In this document: one piece after another, positions 8,553 to 16,341 of the stretch
Layout: each line of letters opens with the position of its first letter
Numbering within the stretch: position 1 is the stretch's first letter
Assembly (NCBI RefSeq): GCF_009017275.1
Contig: NZ_WBZC01000012.1
Span: 61,679 to 125,678, forward strand
Length of the DNA stretch: 64,000 nt
Direction of reading: 5' to 3'
From: Alkaliphilus pronyensis
GTDB taxonomy: Bacteria; Bacillota; Clostridia; Peptostreptococcales; Natronincolaceae
Translations under genes and position numbers: made by a program
The notes under the pieces: generated by a model
Database searches by the model: none
Seen by the model: the letters and a program-made list of their open reading frames with translations, nothing else
Told to the model about the DNA's origin: nothing

Positions 8553-8944
8553 CACTTATGATATACCTCCGATCTACCTGTTGCTTTGGCCGTTAATGTA
8601 ATCGGGAAGGAACCAAATTCAAAAAATCCAATATCTACAGGTAATGTTAAGACAAGACTAAACTCTTCATTGAGATCAATATTCCCTGATGTTGACCAGC
8701 TCACCGTTGGGTCAATCCCAAGACTTGCCCTAAGTTCATTTTTCTTAGCTGTGGTTTCTGAACCAATTCGTCCCTCAATCTCTGCCACTCTTGCAAGCTC
8801 ATTAGCAAATGTGTTTAAATCACTCTTCACTACAAAAACCGGATAGACCTTAACTGCCATAGCAATAACCATCATGGCTACAAGGACAACTACCACTACA
8901 TCAATATACCCTTCTCCCCGTTTTGACTTTAAAATCTCTATCAT
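8552..8944 (-). CDS. DUF4320-like minor pilin
   Basis: A 130-residue protein with a short leader (MIEILKSKRGEGYIDVV) and a hydrophobic helix (VVVVLVAMMVIAMAVKV) followed by a soluble domain. The junction RG-EGYID resembles a prepilin peptidase site, with Asp in place of the usual Glu at position +5. Its length and pattern fit the DUF4320 family found in Gram-positive conjugative elements beside Tad-like genes. It probably forms a minor subunit of the pilus made by the neighbouring TadA/B/C proteins. The ATG follows TTAGGAGGTGG, and the stop overlaps the next gene. Confidence 0.7.
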   Translation of the reverse strand: MIEILKSKRGEGYIDVVVVVLVAMMVIAMAVKVYPVFVVKSDLNTFANELARVAEIEGRIGSETTAKKNELRASLGIDPTVSWSTSGNIDLNEEFSLVLTLPVDIGFFEFGSFPITLTAKATGRSEVYHK

Positions 8945-8955
8945 TCGACCACCTC

Positions 8956-9828
8956 CTAAAATAGTTTCCCAAGGGTTTCTATAATTTCAACAAACATAAC
9001 CGATAGATACATCATCAAGAAGCAAAAGAGCATGGCAAAGGAATATTTCCTTATCTTTGCCGGTCTTTTCATAGCGATTGTCTTTAATCGTTGTAATTCT
9101 AATTGTTTCAAATCATGGGACAGCATTTGAAAATAGACCACCCCATCATCACCTCTAAGTACACCAATAAGCCCACGAATCGTTTCAGATAGCGATGGGC
9201 TGTTGAGCCTTGCCTCCATTCTTGTAAGGGCAGATTCATAACTACCTGATTTCATATCTGCCACGGTAATCTCTAGCTCATTTTTAAAACTCTTGCCTGC
9301 ATTTTGCTTATAGGTTTCTAGGATGTTCAGCACATTTCGATTGGCTTTTAATTCCTGCGACAAGGTTGAGACAAATCGTGGCAATTCAAATTCGATATCT
9401 TCTCTTCTTTTTCTAACTGATTCATCGGCACTACGGATTTCTTTGAAGTAAACTGCTACTGCTAGAAACAATACGACTGGAAATACCATGGGGAAAATAA
9501 ATAAAGCAGGGATTATAAAAAGTAGCATCATCCCTGCTTTTAGCCAAGCTCTTGCAACAAAAGTTTCTGGTGAGAGCTTAATATTTGCTGATTTTAAAGT
9601 CGCTGTAAGTCTTCGTCTGCTGTAATCCGTCATATGGACAACTTTAGATAATCTAATCGCCCATTCATTGATTAACACTTCAAAATTCTTTGATTTTTTT
9701 CTTTCTCTTTTATCTATGACGTGAACCGCTTTAACAGCTCGTCCTGAAGGCAATTTTAATAGGTCCTTCAAAATCAGATAGACACCTAAAGAAAAGGATA
9801 TCGAAAATAAAAGTAAAATTTGAATCAT
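8956..9828 (-). CDS. tadC: TadC-like type II secretion F-domain membrane protein
   Basis: A 290-residue inner-membrane protein. Membrane segments are visible at residues 1-20, about 95-130 and at the C-terminus (SFAMLFCFLMMYLSVMFVEII). The cytoplasmic region between them carries the GspF/T2SSF pattern: an ELPRFVSTLSQELKANRN helix, then the MKSGSYESALTRMEARLNSPSLSETIRGL stretch. It forms the platform that couples the TadA ATPase to pilin assembly. It is paired with the related gene just upstream, as in Tad operons, and begins at an ATG after AGGGGGGAT. Confidence 0.78.
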   Translation of the reverse strand: MIQILLLFSISFSLGVYLILKDLLKLPSGRAVKAVHVIDKRERKKSKNFEVLINEWAIRLSKVVHMTDYSRRRLTATLKSANIKLSPETFVARAWLKAGMMLLFIIPALFIFPMVFPVVLFLAVAVYFKEIRSADESVRKRREDIEFELPRFVSTLSQELKANRNVLNILETYKQNAGKSFKNELEITVADMKSGSYESALTRMEARLNSPSLSETIRGLIGVLRGDDGVVYFQMLSHDLKQLELQRLKTIAMKRPAKIRKYSFAMLFCFLMMYLSVMFVEIIETLGKLF

Positions 9829-9842
9829 TCTATCCCCCCTTT

Positions 9843-10772
9843 CTACCTCTTGTATTCTACAGGTTTAGATAATTTAACAACGGCTGCCAATGAAACAAAT
9901 ATGACGATACCACAGATTGCCAGCACAAATTTACCTATACTTGTGAACATCAAGGTATGATACCAATCTTTGTTGAGCATATACATGAGTGGTATGTTGC
10001 CGATTAACAATATGGCCATGGTCACAAACTCTTTAATAGGTTCATATAGAAGATAATCAAGTTCTGCTGAGACCATTCTCATATCTGATAATTTAGATAC
10101 TATGGGTGTCAGAGTACTTTTAAGGTTTTTATCTTCCTGACAGTCAATAAGTGCATCAACCCATTCATGAAATACAGAACTTTCGATTTTAGATTTTAAG
10201 CTTTCCAGTGCCATTTTGGTATTGGCATTGATAAGCTTTGTTTGTGTTAAAAAAGCACGAAACACATCCTGGACTGGAGGATTGATATAGTTGACGTTTT
10301 CTTCAATTGCAGTGATAATACTCTCGCTTCTTAAATACGATGTTGTAATTATTGATAAGGCTGTTTCCAATTCACCGTTTAATCCCTTTTTCCATTTTGT
10401 TGCTGTAAATTGGATGTACCAAAAAGGAAGTAGTGAAAACCCAATTGCCAGTACCGGTACAAGGAACATATTATTGAGTGTTATGGCAATAAAAAAGCCA
10501 AAGGTCATAAATACTAGAGATAGCATGACGATCAGCATAAACAGATTCTCTTTATTGGTCATTTTCAGTACATGTTTGGTTTCTTCGATAAGTTTTTTCA
10601 GTCCTTTTTTCTTTTTCTTACCGGTTAATGCTTTAATTCTTTCGTTTAATGGCTGTTCCTTATATGCATACTTTTTTAGAATGTCTGTTGCCATATCAAA
10701 AGGAGAAAGTCCAAAGGTAATAAAAAGACCACCCGACATGGCAATAAATGCAATAAACAATAAACTATTCAT
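9843..10772 (-). CDS. tadB: TadB-like type II secretion F-domain membrane protein
   Basis: About 309 residues from the ATG at 10772 (MNSLLFIAFIAMSGGL), which follows AAAGGAGG by 8 bases and overlaps the end of the TadA gene; a GTG 9 bases earlier is less well placed. Membrane segments are at residues 1-20, about 80-120 and two near the C-terminus (FVTMAILLIGNIPLMYML, FVLAICGIVIFVSLAAV). The middle holds the F-type pattern LNGELETALSIITTSYLRSESIITAIEENV. With TadC it forms the assembly platform of the Tad pilus. Confidence 0.78.
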   Translation of the reverse strand: MNSLLFIAFIAMSGGLFITFGLSPFDMATDILKKYAYKEQPLNERIKALTGKKKKKGLKKLIEETKHVLKMTNKENLFMLIVMLSLVFMTFGFFIAITLNNMFLVPVLAIGFSLLPFWYIQFTATKWKKGLNGELETALSIITTSYLRSESIITAIEENVNYINPPVQDVFRAFLTQTKLINANTKMALESLKSKIESSVFHEWVDALIDCQEDKNLKSTLTPIVSKLSDMRMVSAELDYLLYEPIKEFVTMAILLIGNIPLMYMLNKDWYHTLMFTSIGKFVLAICGIVIFVSLAAVVKLSKPVEYKR

Positions 10773-12108
10773 GGGCTCCACCTCCTTTAAACCTTTCTAA
10801 TAGGCTACTTGGCATGCCATTTTCAAGGAGCCTTTTCTCTAGAGAAAGTGATATATCATTGACCTTTTCATAGTTTCCAATGATCTTAAGCTTTCCATCT
10901 ACAAAGGCATTATCCGTCACATTGAATTTATAAAGTGTTCTAATTTCTCTTGAACCATCTTCTTTGATCTGGCACTCCGTTATTTCCATGATATGCCTTG
11001 AATTGTCTTCTAGCTTCTTTGAAAAAGCAACAATGGGAAAGGCTTCTGTTACCAGATTATAAAGGGTCCTTTCATCCATATCATAGCGCTGTTTACAAAG
11101 GGTTACCATTCGATAATAGGTGGCAATACAAGAGCTGGCATGAATAGTGGTAGTTACCCCATGCCCTGTCCTTGCAGATTCTTGTGCGAAAAAGGCTTCT
11201 TCCGATTTCATCTCGGCTACACAGATATAATCTGGATTTACCGTAAGTCCTGTTTCAAGAAGTTTTACCATGGTAATATTCTGTTTTGGATCATCACTAT
11301 GACGTGTTACAGTGTGGATAACATTGTTGATAACTTCACCTTTTTCATTTTTTTTGACTAGATTAAACTCTCTTGTGCCATTTTCAATGGTATATAGTCT
11401 CTTGTTATCCGGTAGTGTTGAAAGAATCCAGCTCATAAGTGTCGTCTTACCGCTAGACGTTGCGCCTGTTATACAAAGGCTTTCACCATATCGGTGGGCC
11501 AGTGACAGAAAATCTAGCATTTCCTCGCTTGCAGTATTTTGTCTGATGAAATCCTCTTTGACCAGTTTCTTTGGATTGACGATACGAATCGATACTGCAA
11601 CACCAATTGCTGGATCAATAACACCTTGTCCCAGAACTGTGATTCTGATACGCTCCGATAAATGCCCTACAACAATAGGCTGTGACTGGTCTAGGATCAT
11701 ACCGCTTTTATGAAGCAGTCTTCTAATAACATCAATGGCATGGCTTGGTGAATTAAAGGTTTCTTTTATCGGTAAAATTTCTCCATTCGAATACGTGACC
11801 TTAATATCATTCCAGGCGTTAATGTTGATTTCTTCGATGTCACTTCGAAAAAGATACTTGGTTAGGAAAGAATACTCTGCCATTTCTGAGTATAGGGTTT
11901 CTACCAACTCGTCTAGGTTCATATCTTCAACCGCTAAGGAATAGTCCATCAAATACTTAGTGATATAGGATTTCATCTGTTCTTTTTGATTTTCACTGTT
12001 ATGGGATATTAAAATTGCATATTTCCCTGATATATATTCCTGAACCTCGTGAAGGATATCAGAAAAATCCCGTATATTCTTTGCAGGATCTAAAAACACA
12101 CCACTCAT
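10765..12108 (-). CDS. tadA: TadA/CpaF-family secretion ATPase
   Basis: A 447-residue VirB11/GspE-superfamily ATPase that powers Tad pilus assembly. The N-terminal domain (SDIEEININAWNDIKVTY) is the CpaF type. The Walker A motif is GATSSGKT (residues 215-222), the region around PDYICVAEMKSEEAFFA (about 290-305) carries the Asp/Walker B residues, and TGHGVTTTIHASS (about 313) supplies the His box. VirB11 proteins of conjugation systems belong to the same superfamily, so it could also serve the mating channel. The start codon overlaps the TadZ stop (ATGA), which supports a single operon. Confidence 0.9.
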   Translation of the reverse strand: MSGVFLDPAKNIRDFSDILHEVQEYISGKYAILISHNSENQKEQMKSYITKYLMDYSLAVEDMNLDELVETLYSEMAEYSFLTKYLFRSDIEEININAWNDIKVTYSNGEILPIKETFNSPSHAIDVIRRLLHKSGMILDQSQPIVVGHLSERIRITVLGQGVIDPAIGVAVSIRIVNPKKLVKEDFIRQNTASEEMLDFLSLAHRYGESLCITGATSSGKTTLMSWILSTLPDNKRLYTIENGTREFNLVKKNEKGEVINNVIHTVTRHSDDPKQNITMVKLLETGLTVNPDYICVAEMKSEEAFFAQESARTGHGVTTTIHASSCIATYYRMVTLCKQRYDMDERTLYNLVTEAFPIVAFSKKLEDNSRHIMEITECQIKEDGSREIRTLYKFNVTDNAFVDGKLKIIGNYEKVNDISLSLEKRLLENGMPSSLLERFKGGGAHE

Positions 12109-12929
12109 CTACGCATCACTCCCTTTTTTAGAAAATCCATTTTAAGCTTCTTTTCCTTTTTTACTTTTTCTTTCCCACGTTCAACTTGATCAAAGAACAA
12201 GACAGCCATCAGCTTATGAAGTTGATTATTATACCCCTCACTCTTTTTGTCTGTTAGTGATTCAAATAGCCTTGCTTCTAACACTTGTCGCTGAAGTTCT
12301 TCACTGTACTCCAACTCATTCTGAATGCCTCCAAAACGATTACCAACGATATCTTTAGGCATTTCCGGTTTCACATTTGATAGTACTTTGATATGATTCT
12401 CCACATTGAATTTTCTCTCACCTAATAATGGGAGCGAAGCATCATAATAACTAATGGCTTTTAGGTCTGGGGATATTAAGCGAACAACTTGATCTGATAG
12501 TTCAAGCGCACCTCTTGACAGTAAATCATGATGAAACTGACAGCTGCAATCCACAATAATGTGATCAGCAAGATGCTTTAGCAGTATGAAAAAATCAAGG
12601 ACTCTCTCTTTCCCGTAATCTGCATATGTTCTGATGTTTTCTCCATGAAGATAGCTTAGTACACTTAAGTTCTTAGTCTTAGGGACTGGAATGCACTTTG
12701 TTAGAATGCTTTCTTGAGAAATCTGAACCGAGGACATCAATGCTCCCAATGACTGCTCCTTAGTTTCTGTAAAGGGAAGCACAGTATGAATTGCAGGAGT
12801 ATAGGGGTCTGCCATGACCAATATAACACTTTTATTTTTCTTAATCAGTTCATTTGCAATCTTAATGCCCAAAGTGGTTTTTCCACTATTGGGATTGCCC
12901 CAGACTGCAATAATCTTATTGTTCTTCAT
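12105..12929 (-). CDS. TadZ/CpaE-like P-loop ATPase
   Basis: A ParA/MinD-type ATPase of about 274 residues. I choose the ATG at 12929 (MKNNKIIAVWGNPNSGKTTLG); a GTG two codons earlier is possible. The P-loop NPNSGKTT is at residues 12-19, and LADHIIVDCSCQFHHDLLS corresponds to the switch II region. Proteins of this kind (TadZ/CpaE) localise the Tad pilus machine at the membrane. The C-terminus is basic (GKEKVKKEKKLKMDFLKKG). The start lies inside the end of the CpaB gene, and the stop overlaps tadA. Confidence 0.75.
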   Translation of the reverse strand: MKNNKIIAVWGNPNSGKTTLGIKIANELIKKNKSVILVMADPYTPAIHTVLPFTETKEQSLGALMSSVQISQESILTKCIPVPKTKNLSVLSYLHGENIRTYADYGKERVLDFFILLKHLADHIIVDCSCQFHHDLLSRGALELSDQVVRLISPDLKAISYYDASLPLLGERKFNVENHIKVLSNVKPEMPKDIVGNRFGGIQNELEYSEELQRQVLEARLFESLTDKKSEGYNNQLHKLMAVLFFDQVERGKEKVKKEKKLKMDFLKKGVMRR

Positions 12930-13764
12930 CGTCACTTGCCTCCACTTCTTCCTCCACTTCTTGATTACTTTCTTGTGTCACATTTTGATTAACATCATCA
13001 TTTTCATTTTTATCAGCTTGTGCTTCATCTTCACTTTCAGATAAAATCAACATTTGCTCATCTAAGAACTTATCTGCATTTTCCTTGTCACCACGATACA
13101 CGAAGACTACATGAATTTTACCCTTAGCTTCCATCTCAGCAAGTACTTTTGCCTGCGTGTCATTCACCTTTAATGTCAATGTAGCTGGTAATTCTTTATC
13201 TTGCTCTATTGCTTCTTGATCCAATTCATATTCATTTGTATCAAGACCTGTTCCAGCTGTCACTGCTAAAACTTTAACATACTGAAGTTCTATCGGACTT
13301 ACAGTTTCTCTCATGTCTCCATAGTCAGAAGCCATGACCTTAACAATATCTCCCGGTTCCAATTTTCCTGATAAGCCAGCAGCAAAGCTTTTTATACTGA
13401 CAGATATAGCTCGTTCACTGCCATCAAAATCTGTTAAATACTCATAATTTGCTAGGGGCTTGCTTGAAATCTTAGAGTTTAAAACATAATCCCCTACATG
13501 AAGTTCTGTTAAGGCATAATTGCCGATAATGTTTTCTTCCTGACGTAAAACTGTATCCGGTAGATTATATCCACCGATTTCAACCGTTTCTATCATCTTT
13601 GATGTTATAAGTTCACCCTTTTGAATATTCTCTGTTATTCTTGCAACCGATACCTTCTCAGAAATCGCCCGATTGAATAAAGGGGTCAAACCAAAACAAA
13701 TAATTAAAGATAGCACAATACTGGCTATCCCTAGAATGGTTCTGTTTCTTAATATTTTTTTCAT
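12916..13764 (-). CDS. cpaB: CpaB/RcpC-family pilus protein with SAF domain
   Basis: A 282-residue protein with an N-terminal membrane segment (residues 8-30, TILGIASIVLSLIICFGLTPL) and a SAF domain: ARITENIQKGELITSKMIETVEIGG, later VGDYVLNSKISS. A second conserved part (RAISVSIKSFAAGLSGKLEPGDIVKVMA) is typical of CpaB/RcpC, which acts in Tad pilus biogenesis, possibly at the wall. The C-terminal 50 residues are very acidic (DEAQADKNENDDVNQ) and unlike the family core. The ATG follows GGGAGGAA. Confidence 0.83.
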   Translation of the reverse strand: MKKILRNRTILGIASIVLSLIICFGLTPLFNRAISEKVSVARITENIQKGELITSKMIETVEIGGYNLPDTVLRQEENIIGNYALTELHVGDYVLNSKISSKPLANYEYLTDFDGSERAISVSIKSFAAGLSGKLEPGDIVKVMASDYGDMRETVSPIELQYVKVLAVTAGTGLDTNEYELDQEAIEQDKELPATLTLKVNDTQAKVLAEMEAKGKIHVVFVYRGDKENADKFLDEQMLILSESEDEAQADKNENDDVNQNVTQESNQEVEEEVEASDDEEQ

Positions 13765-13791
13765 CGCTAGTATTCCTCCCGTTCTTTTCTT

Positions 13792-14205
13792 TTATAACAT
13801 TACAAAATTGGCTATTATACAGCCTGCTCCCAGATATGGTCCCAGTGGTATGCTTCTAGTCATCTTTTTACTTCTAATCACGCTATAGGCAAAATGAATG
13901 ATAATGGTAAGCATGAGTCCTACAATACTCGCCATATATCCTGCTTGTAAACCTAAGTAAAATCCACAAGCAGCCATGAGCTTAATATCACCACCACCTA
14001 TGCTGTTATCTTTTAGAAGTGCCATAATAAAATACGGTAAAGGAACTAGTATCAGCCCTAATACTGCTGGTAGGGGTTCCATATCAATCAATCCAACAAG
14101 CATGATTAGCACAGGTACATAATCCGGTATTGTTCTTGTCTTGAGGTCTATTATGGCAGCATAGATTAGAAGCATAATAAAGGCTAGCATTTGAAAAACT
14201 TCCAT
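13792..14205 (-). CDS. TadV/CpaA-like prepilin peptidase (A24 family)
   Basis: A 137-residue membrane aspartyl protease that removes leader peptides from prepilins. The two catalytic Asp residues are visible in the first membrane region (AAIIDLKTRTIPDYV) and in the GxGD-type motif SIGGGDIKLMA. Its short form, without the N-terminal methylase domain, matches TadV/CpaA. Likely substrates are the three pilin-like proteins encoded nearby (8034, 8552, 15687). The ATG follows GGAGGTAGCCT. Confidence 0.86.
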   Translation of the reverse strand: MEVFQMLAFIMLLIYAAIIDLKTRTIPDYVPVLIMLVGLIDMEPLPAVLGLILVPLPYFIMALLKDNSIGGGDIKLMAACGFYLGLQAGYMASIVGLMLTIIIHFAYSVIRSKKMTRSIPLGPYLGAGCIIANFVML

Positions 14206-14208
14206 AGG

Positions 14209-14532
14209 CTACCTCCATTCATCTTGATACTTATAAGGATAAAATTTTTGCGACCTGGTAAAACGAATCATAAACCCTACCTGATCTACAACCGATATGT
14301 TGGATCGGTCTTTTGTCAACATCATGACACTGCCTGCAATTGCCACAAGAATAGCGACTATGCTCACAACCGTATTCTTAAATATCAAGTAATATAGAAT
14401 ATCAAGCATACCAATAACTATGGTCACAATAATGGTCTTGAATAACTCTTCTTTACCGAATCCATCAAAAATCTCAACCCTTGTTTTCAATCCTTGAGGA
14501 ATATACAAGGGATTCTTTTTTCTTTCTTCCAT
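14209..14532 (-). CDS. Small two-helix membrane protein, PrgI/VirB3-like candidate
   Basis: I place the start at the ATG at 14532 (MEERKKNPLYIPQGLKTRVE), because GGAGG lies 5 bases upstream and this removes the overlap with the preceding gene; the frame is open up to 14583. The protein is 107 residues with two adjacent membrane helices (about 35-55 and 60-75) and a C-terminal basic tail (RFTRSQKFYPYKYQDEWR). Size, topology and a start motif rich in Pro and Lys fit PrgI/VirB3-like proteins that sit next to VirB4 in the mating channel. That assignment rests on topology and is not firm. Confidence 0.58.
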   Translation of the reverse strand: MEERKKNPLYIPQGLKTRVEIFDGFGKEELFKTIIVTIVIGMLDILYYLIFKNTVVSIVAILVAIAGSVMMLTKDRSNISVVDQVGFMIRFTRSQKFYPYKYQDEWR

Positions 14533-14543
14533 AAGCACCTCCA

Positions 14544-14753
14544 TCACATGTAATAACTCATGACTAAATCTTTTATCTGCCATATGCTCTCTGCTAAGAC
14601 ATAAAAGACTACTGTATTTTTCATCCTCTTTTTATAGCTAGAACCTTGTTCTTCATCAATCCCTATATGGATAAAGCAGTGTACAACTCTTAAAACTGCT
14701 CCAACACGAATTAAAAGGATGAAGGCATCAGCCATTTCTTTTAATAGATCCAC
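14544..14753 (-). CDS. Small conjugation-operon membrane protein
   Basis: A 69-residue protein read from a GTG at 14753 preceded by GGTGGTAAGG; an ATG six codons later (MADAFILLIRVG) is an alternative. It has one clear amphipathic or membrane segment (AFILLIRVGAVLRVVHCFIHIG) and a second weaker one (VVFYVLAESIWQIKDLV). I do not recognise a family. It lies between the TrbL-like gene and the PrgI-like candidate with 11-15 base gaps, so it is probably a small part of the mating channel. Confidence 0.6.
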   Translation of the reverse strand: MDLLKEMADAFILLIRVGAVLRVVHCFIHIGIDEEQGSSYKKRMKNTVVFYVLAESIWQIKDLVMSYYM

Positions 14754-14768
14754 TGCCTTACCACCCTT

Positions 14769-15608
14769 CTATTTTTTAAATACCGCTTTTCCCATTTGAT
14801 AGATTCGAGCAGTTGAATAGACTCTATTCATCATGCCACCGCCGCCATTTCCACTTGAAACAATCAAGAATTCCTGTAAGAACTTCGGTGTCCTTAAGGC
14901 TAACAAAAGAGCTGCTAAGCCCCAAAACACATGGGCATTGAGCATTAAGGCAACCCCCAGTTTGGCAAGTACAATCTGTACCAACACTGCCGCTGTACTT
15001 TGAAAGAACTTTTGAATGTAGGTTCTAAATACACCATTATCTTGATCCATCAACCCCACACAAGCCAAAGGTAAACCTATTCTAAGAATTAAAATTTCAA
15101 GTCCTCTTGTTAGAAACTGGATATACAGCATGAAGAAACAGATGAAAAAGATGATGGACACAATACCTGTAAATATCCCTGCGCTCGTAATACCAGTAAT
15201 AACACTACTGAAATCCGTTGCCATATCATTGGAGATTGTGGTGATTAGTTGACTGCTTAAATCTTCAACAATTTCAGCCAACCATCCATATAAAGTAGGA
15301 AAACTTATAGCTATAGCAAGGGATTTAAAGAAACCTGTAAGAAGCATAATGGGTTCAATCTCTGCATCACCCTCTGTCCATAAAATGTATCTCTCAAAAC
15401 CTTTCTTTAGAAACTTCAAGACAATTAGAGAAACACCAAAGGAAAAGAAAATATCAAATATGCCACTTATCCCACTGGTTCCAAGAAGTGTGTCCATATA
15501 GTCTTCGGCATGAAGGGCAATTGGAACAAGACCATCTAAGAGTGTGTTTACATATGCTAAGCAGCCAGTTAATATGGCACCAATTAATAGCATGATGACG
15601 TATTCCAT
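14769..15608 (-). CDS. VirB6/TrbL-like polytopic channel protein
   Basis: A 279-residue membrane protein with at least five membrane segments: residues 3-23, 50-68, 88-112, 145-175 and 205-240. The pattern (an LLDGLVPIAL start, a long loop EDYMDTLLGTSGISGIFDIFFSFG, then GNGGGGMMNRVYSTARIYQMG at the end) matches TrbL/VirB6-type proteins of Gram-positive conjugative elements. It would form part of the inner-membrane DNA channel. The ATG follows AAGGAGGTGC. A GC-rich hairpin separates it from the pilin-like gene upstream. Confidence 0.75.
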   Translation of the reverse strand: MEYVIMLLIGAILTGCLAYVNTLLDGLVPIALHAEDYMDTLLGTSGISGIFDIFFSFGVSLIVLKFLKKGFERYILWTEGDAEIEPIMLLTGFFKSLAIAISFPTLYGWLAEIVEDLSSQLITTISNDMATDFSSVITGITSAGIFTGIVSIIFFICFFMLYIQFLTRGLEILILRIGLPLACVGLMDQDNGVFRTYIQKFFQSTAAVLVQIVLAKLGVALMLNAHVFWGLAALLLALRTPKFLQEFLIVSSGNGGGGMMNRVYSTARIYQMGKAVFKK

Positions 15609-15640
15609 TAATGTGCACCTCCTTCTTTGATAAAGATTTC

Positions 15641-15658
15641 AGGGGCTAAAAAGCCCCT
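15641..15658 (-). promoter_or_regulatory. GC-rich hairpin between pilin-like gene and trbL-like gene
   Basis: AGGGGCT and AGCCCCT form a perfect 7-bp stem with a 4-base A loop in the otherwise AT-rich gap. In the leftward direction it is followed by TGAAATCTTT, not a T run, so it is more likely an mRNA-stabilising or processing stem after the pilin-like gene than a full terminator. Confidence 0.42.
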
Positions 15659-15686
15659 ATTACTTTATTTTGTGATTTCCATACAA

Positions 15687-15926
15687 TTAGCTAACGCCAC
15701 CACTGAAATTGAACATGTCCTGAATACGTTGTCTTAGAGTTGGCAAAATTACATCACCAAAAAGAGCATACAAACCTGCTAACAGCAAGGCTCCAATGAC
15801 AATTGATATCAAAATCTTAACCGCTGAATCAACCATTCCTTCACCGCTATTTCCTGAAAGAATTGCTCTTCCCTTAATCATTACTTTTACCATTTCCATT
15901 TGTGCTTTGTTCATTAACTTTTTCAT
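15687..15926 (-). CDS. Flp-like small pilin candidate
   Basis: A 79-residue protein: a basic leader of about 28 residues, then SGEGMVDSAVKILISIVIGALLLAGLYALFG and a short tail. The small size and single hydrophobic helix after a Gly-Glu-Gly...Asp junction resemble Flp/Tad major pilins, and the same GEGxxD junction occurs in the DUF4320-like protein at 8552. It may be the major subunit of the Tad-type pilus or a membrane component of the mating channel. The ATG follows ACGGAGGTAATG. It is separated from the rest of the Tad genes by three conjugation genes. Confidence 0.6.
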   Translation of the reverse strand: MKKLMNKAQMEMVKVMIKGRAILSGNSGEGMVDSAVKILISIVIGALLLAGLYALFGDVILPTLRQRIQDMFNFSGGVS

Positions 15927-15984
15927 TTCATTACCTCCGTAAATTTAAATATGTTTTTTATTTTTAATCGGGACTTGCCCATGA

Positions 15985-16341
15985 TTAAACGTAGTAACCA
16001 ATAATCAGATTAAGTGTTGCTGAAGCTAGAACTGCTCCTATAACTGAAACAATCACCGTAACAATACGGTTGTTCCATTTCTTCTGATCAATTTCATCTG
16101 CTGCACTTCTTCTGATGAAGAAATAAATAATCAGCAAAACACCAACAATCGGTGCTAAAACCATAAGCCATGTCGTTACATCTTGAATCAGTTTTTCAGT
16201 CCCTTTGACTATTTGACTGTCTTGCACAGTATCAGCCATCACCGGAACTGATGACATCATAATTACGCCTAGTGTTCCAATGACCGTCTTTAAAAGACAT
16301 CCTGCTTTCACTTTTAGTGGTTTAAGATTCACCTTGTTCAC
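15985..16341 (-). CDS. VirB2-like T4SS pilin
   Basis: A 118-residue protein with a signal peptide ending near VMADT (about residue 38) and two membrane helices (about 55-75 and 93-115) joined by a short charged loop (RRSAADEIDQKKWNNR). This is the standard layout of VirB2/TrbC-type T4SS pilins in Firmicutes. The start is uncertain: a GTG at 16341 or another GTG at 16332, both inside the end of the VirD4 gene; the SD-like AAAGGCGG fits either. It lies directly after the coupling protein, as expected. Confidence 0.72.
   Translation of the reverse strand: MNKVNLKPLKVKAGCLLKTVIGTLGVIMMSSVPVMADTVQDSQIVKGTEKLIQDVTTWLMVLAPIVGVLLIIYFFIRRSAADEIDQKKWNNRIVTVIVSVIGAVLASATLNLIIGYYV

Noticed and set aside
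14533..14583. Longer start for the PrgI-like membrane protein at 14583
   Set aside because: It would overlap the upstream gene by 40 bases and lacks a ribosome binding site, while GGAGG precedes the ATG at 14532.
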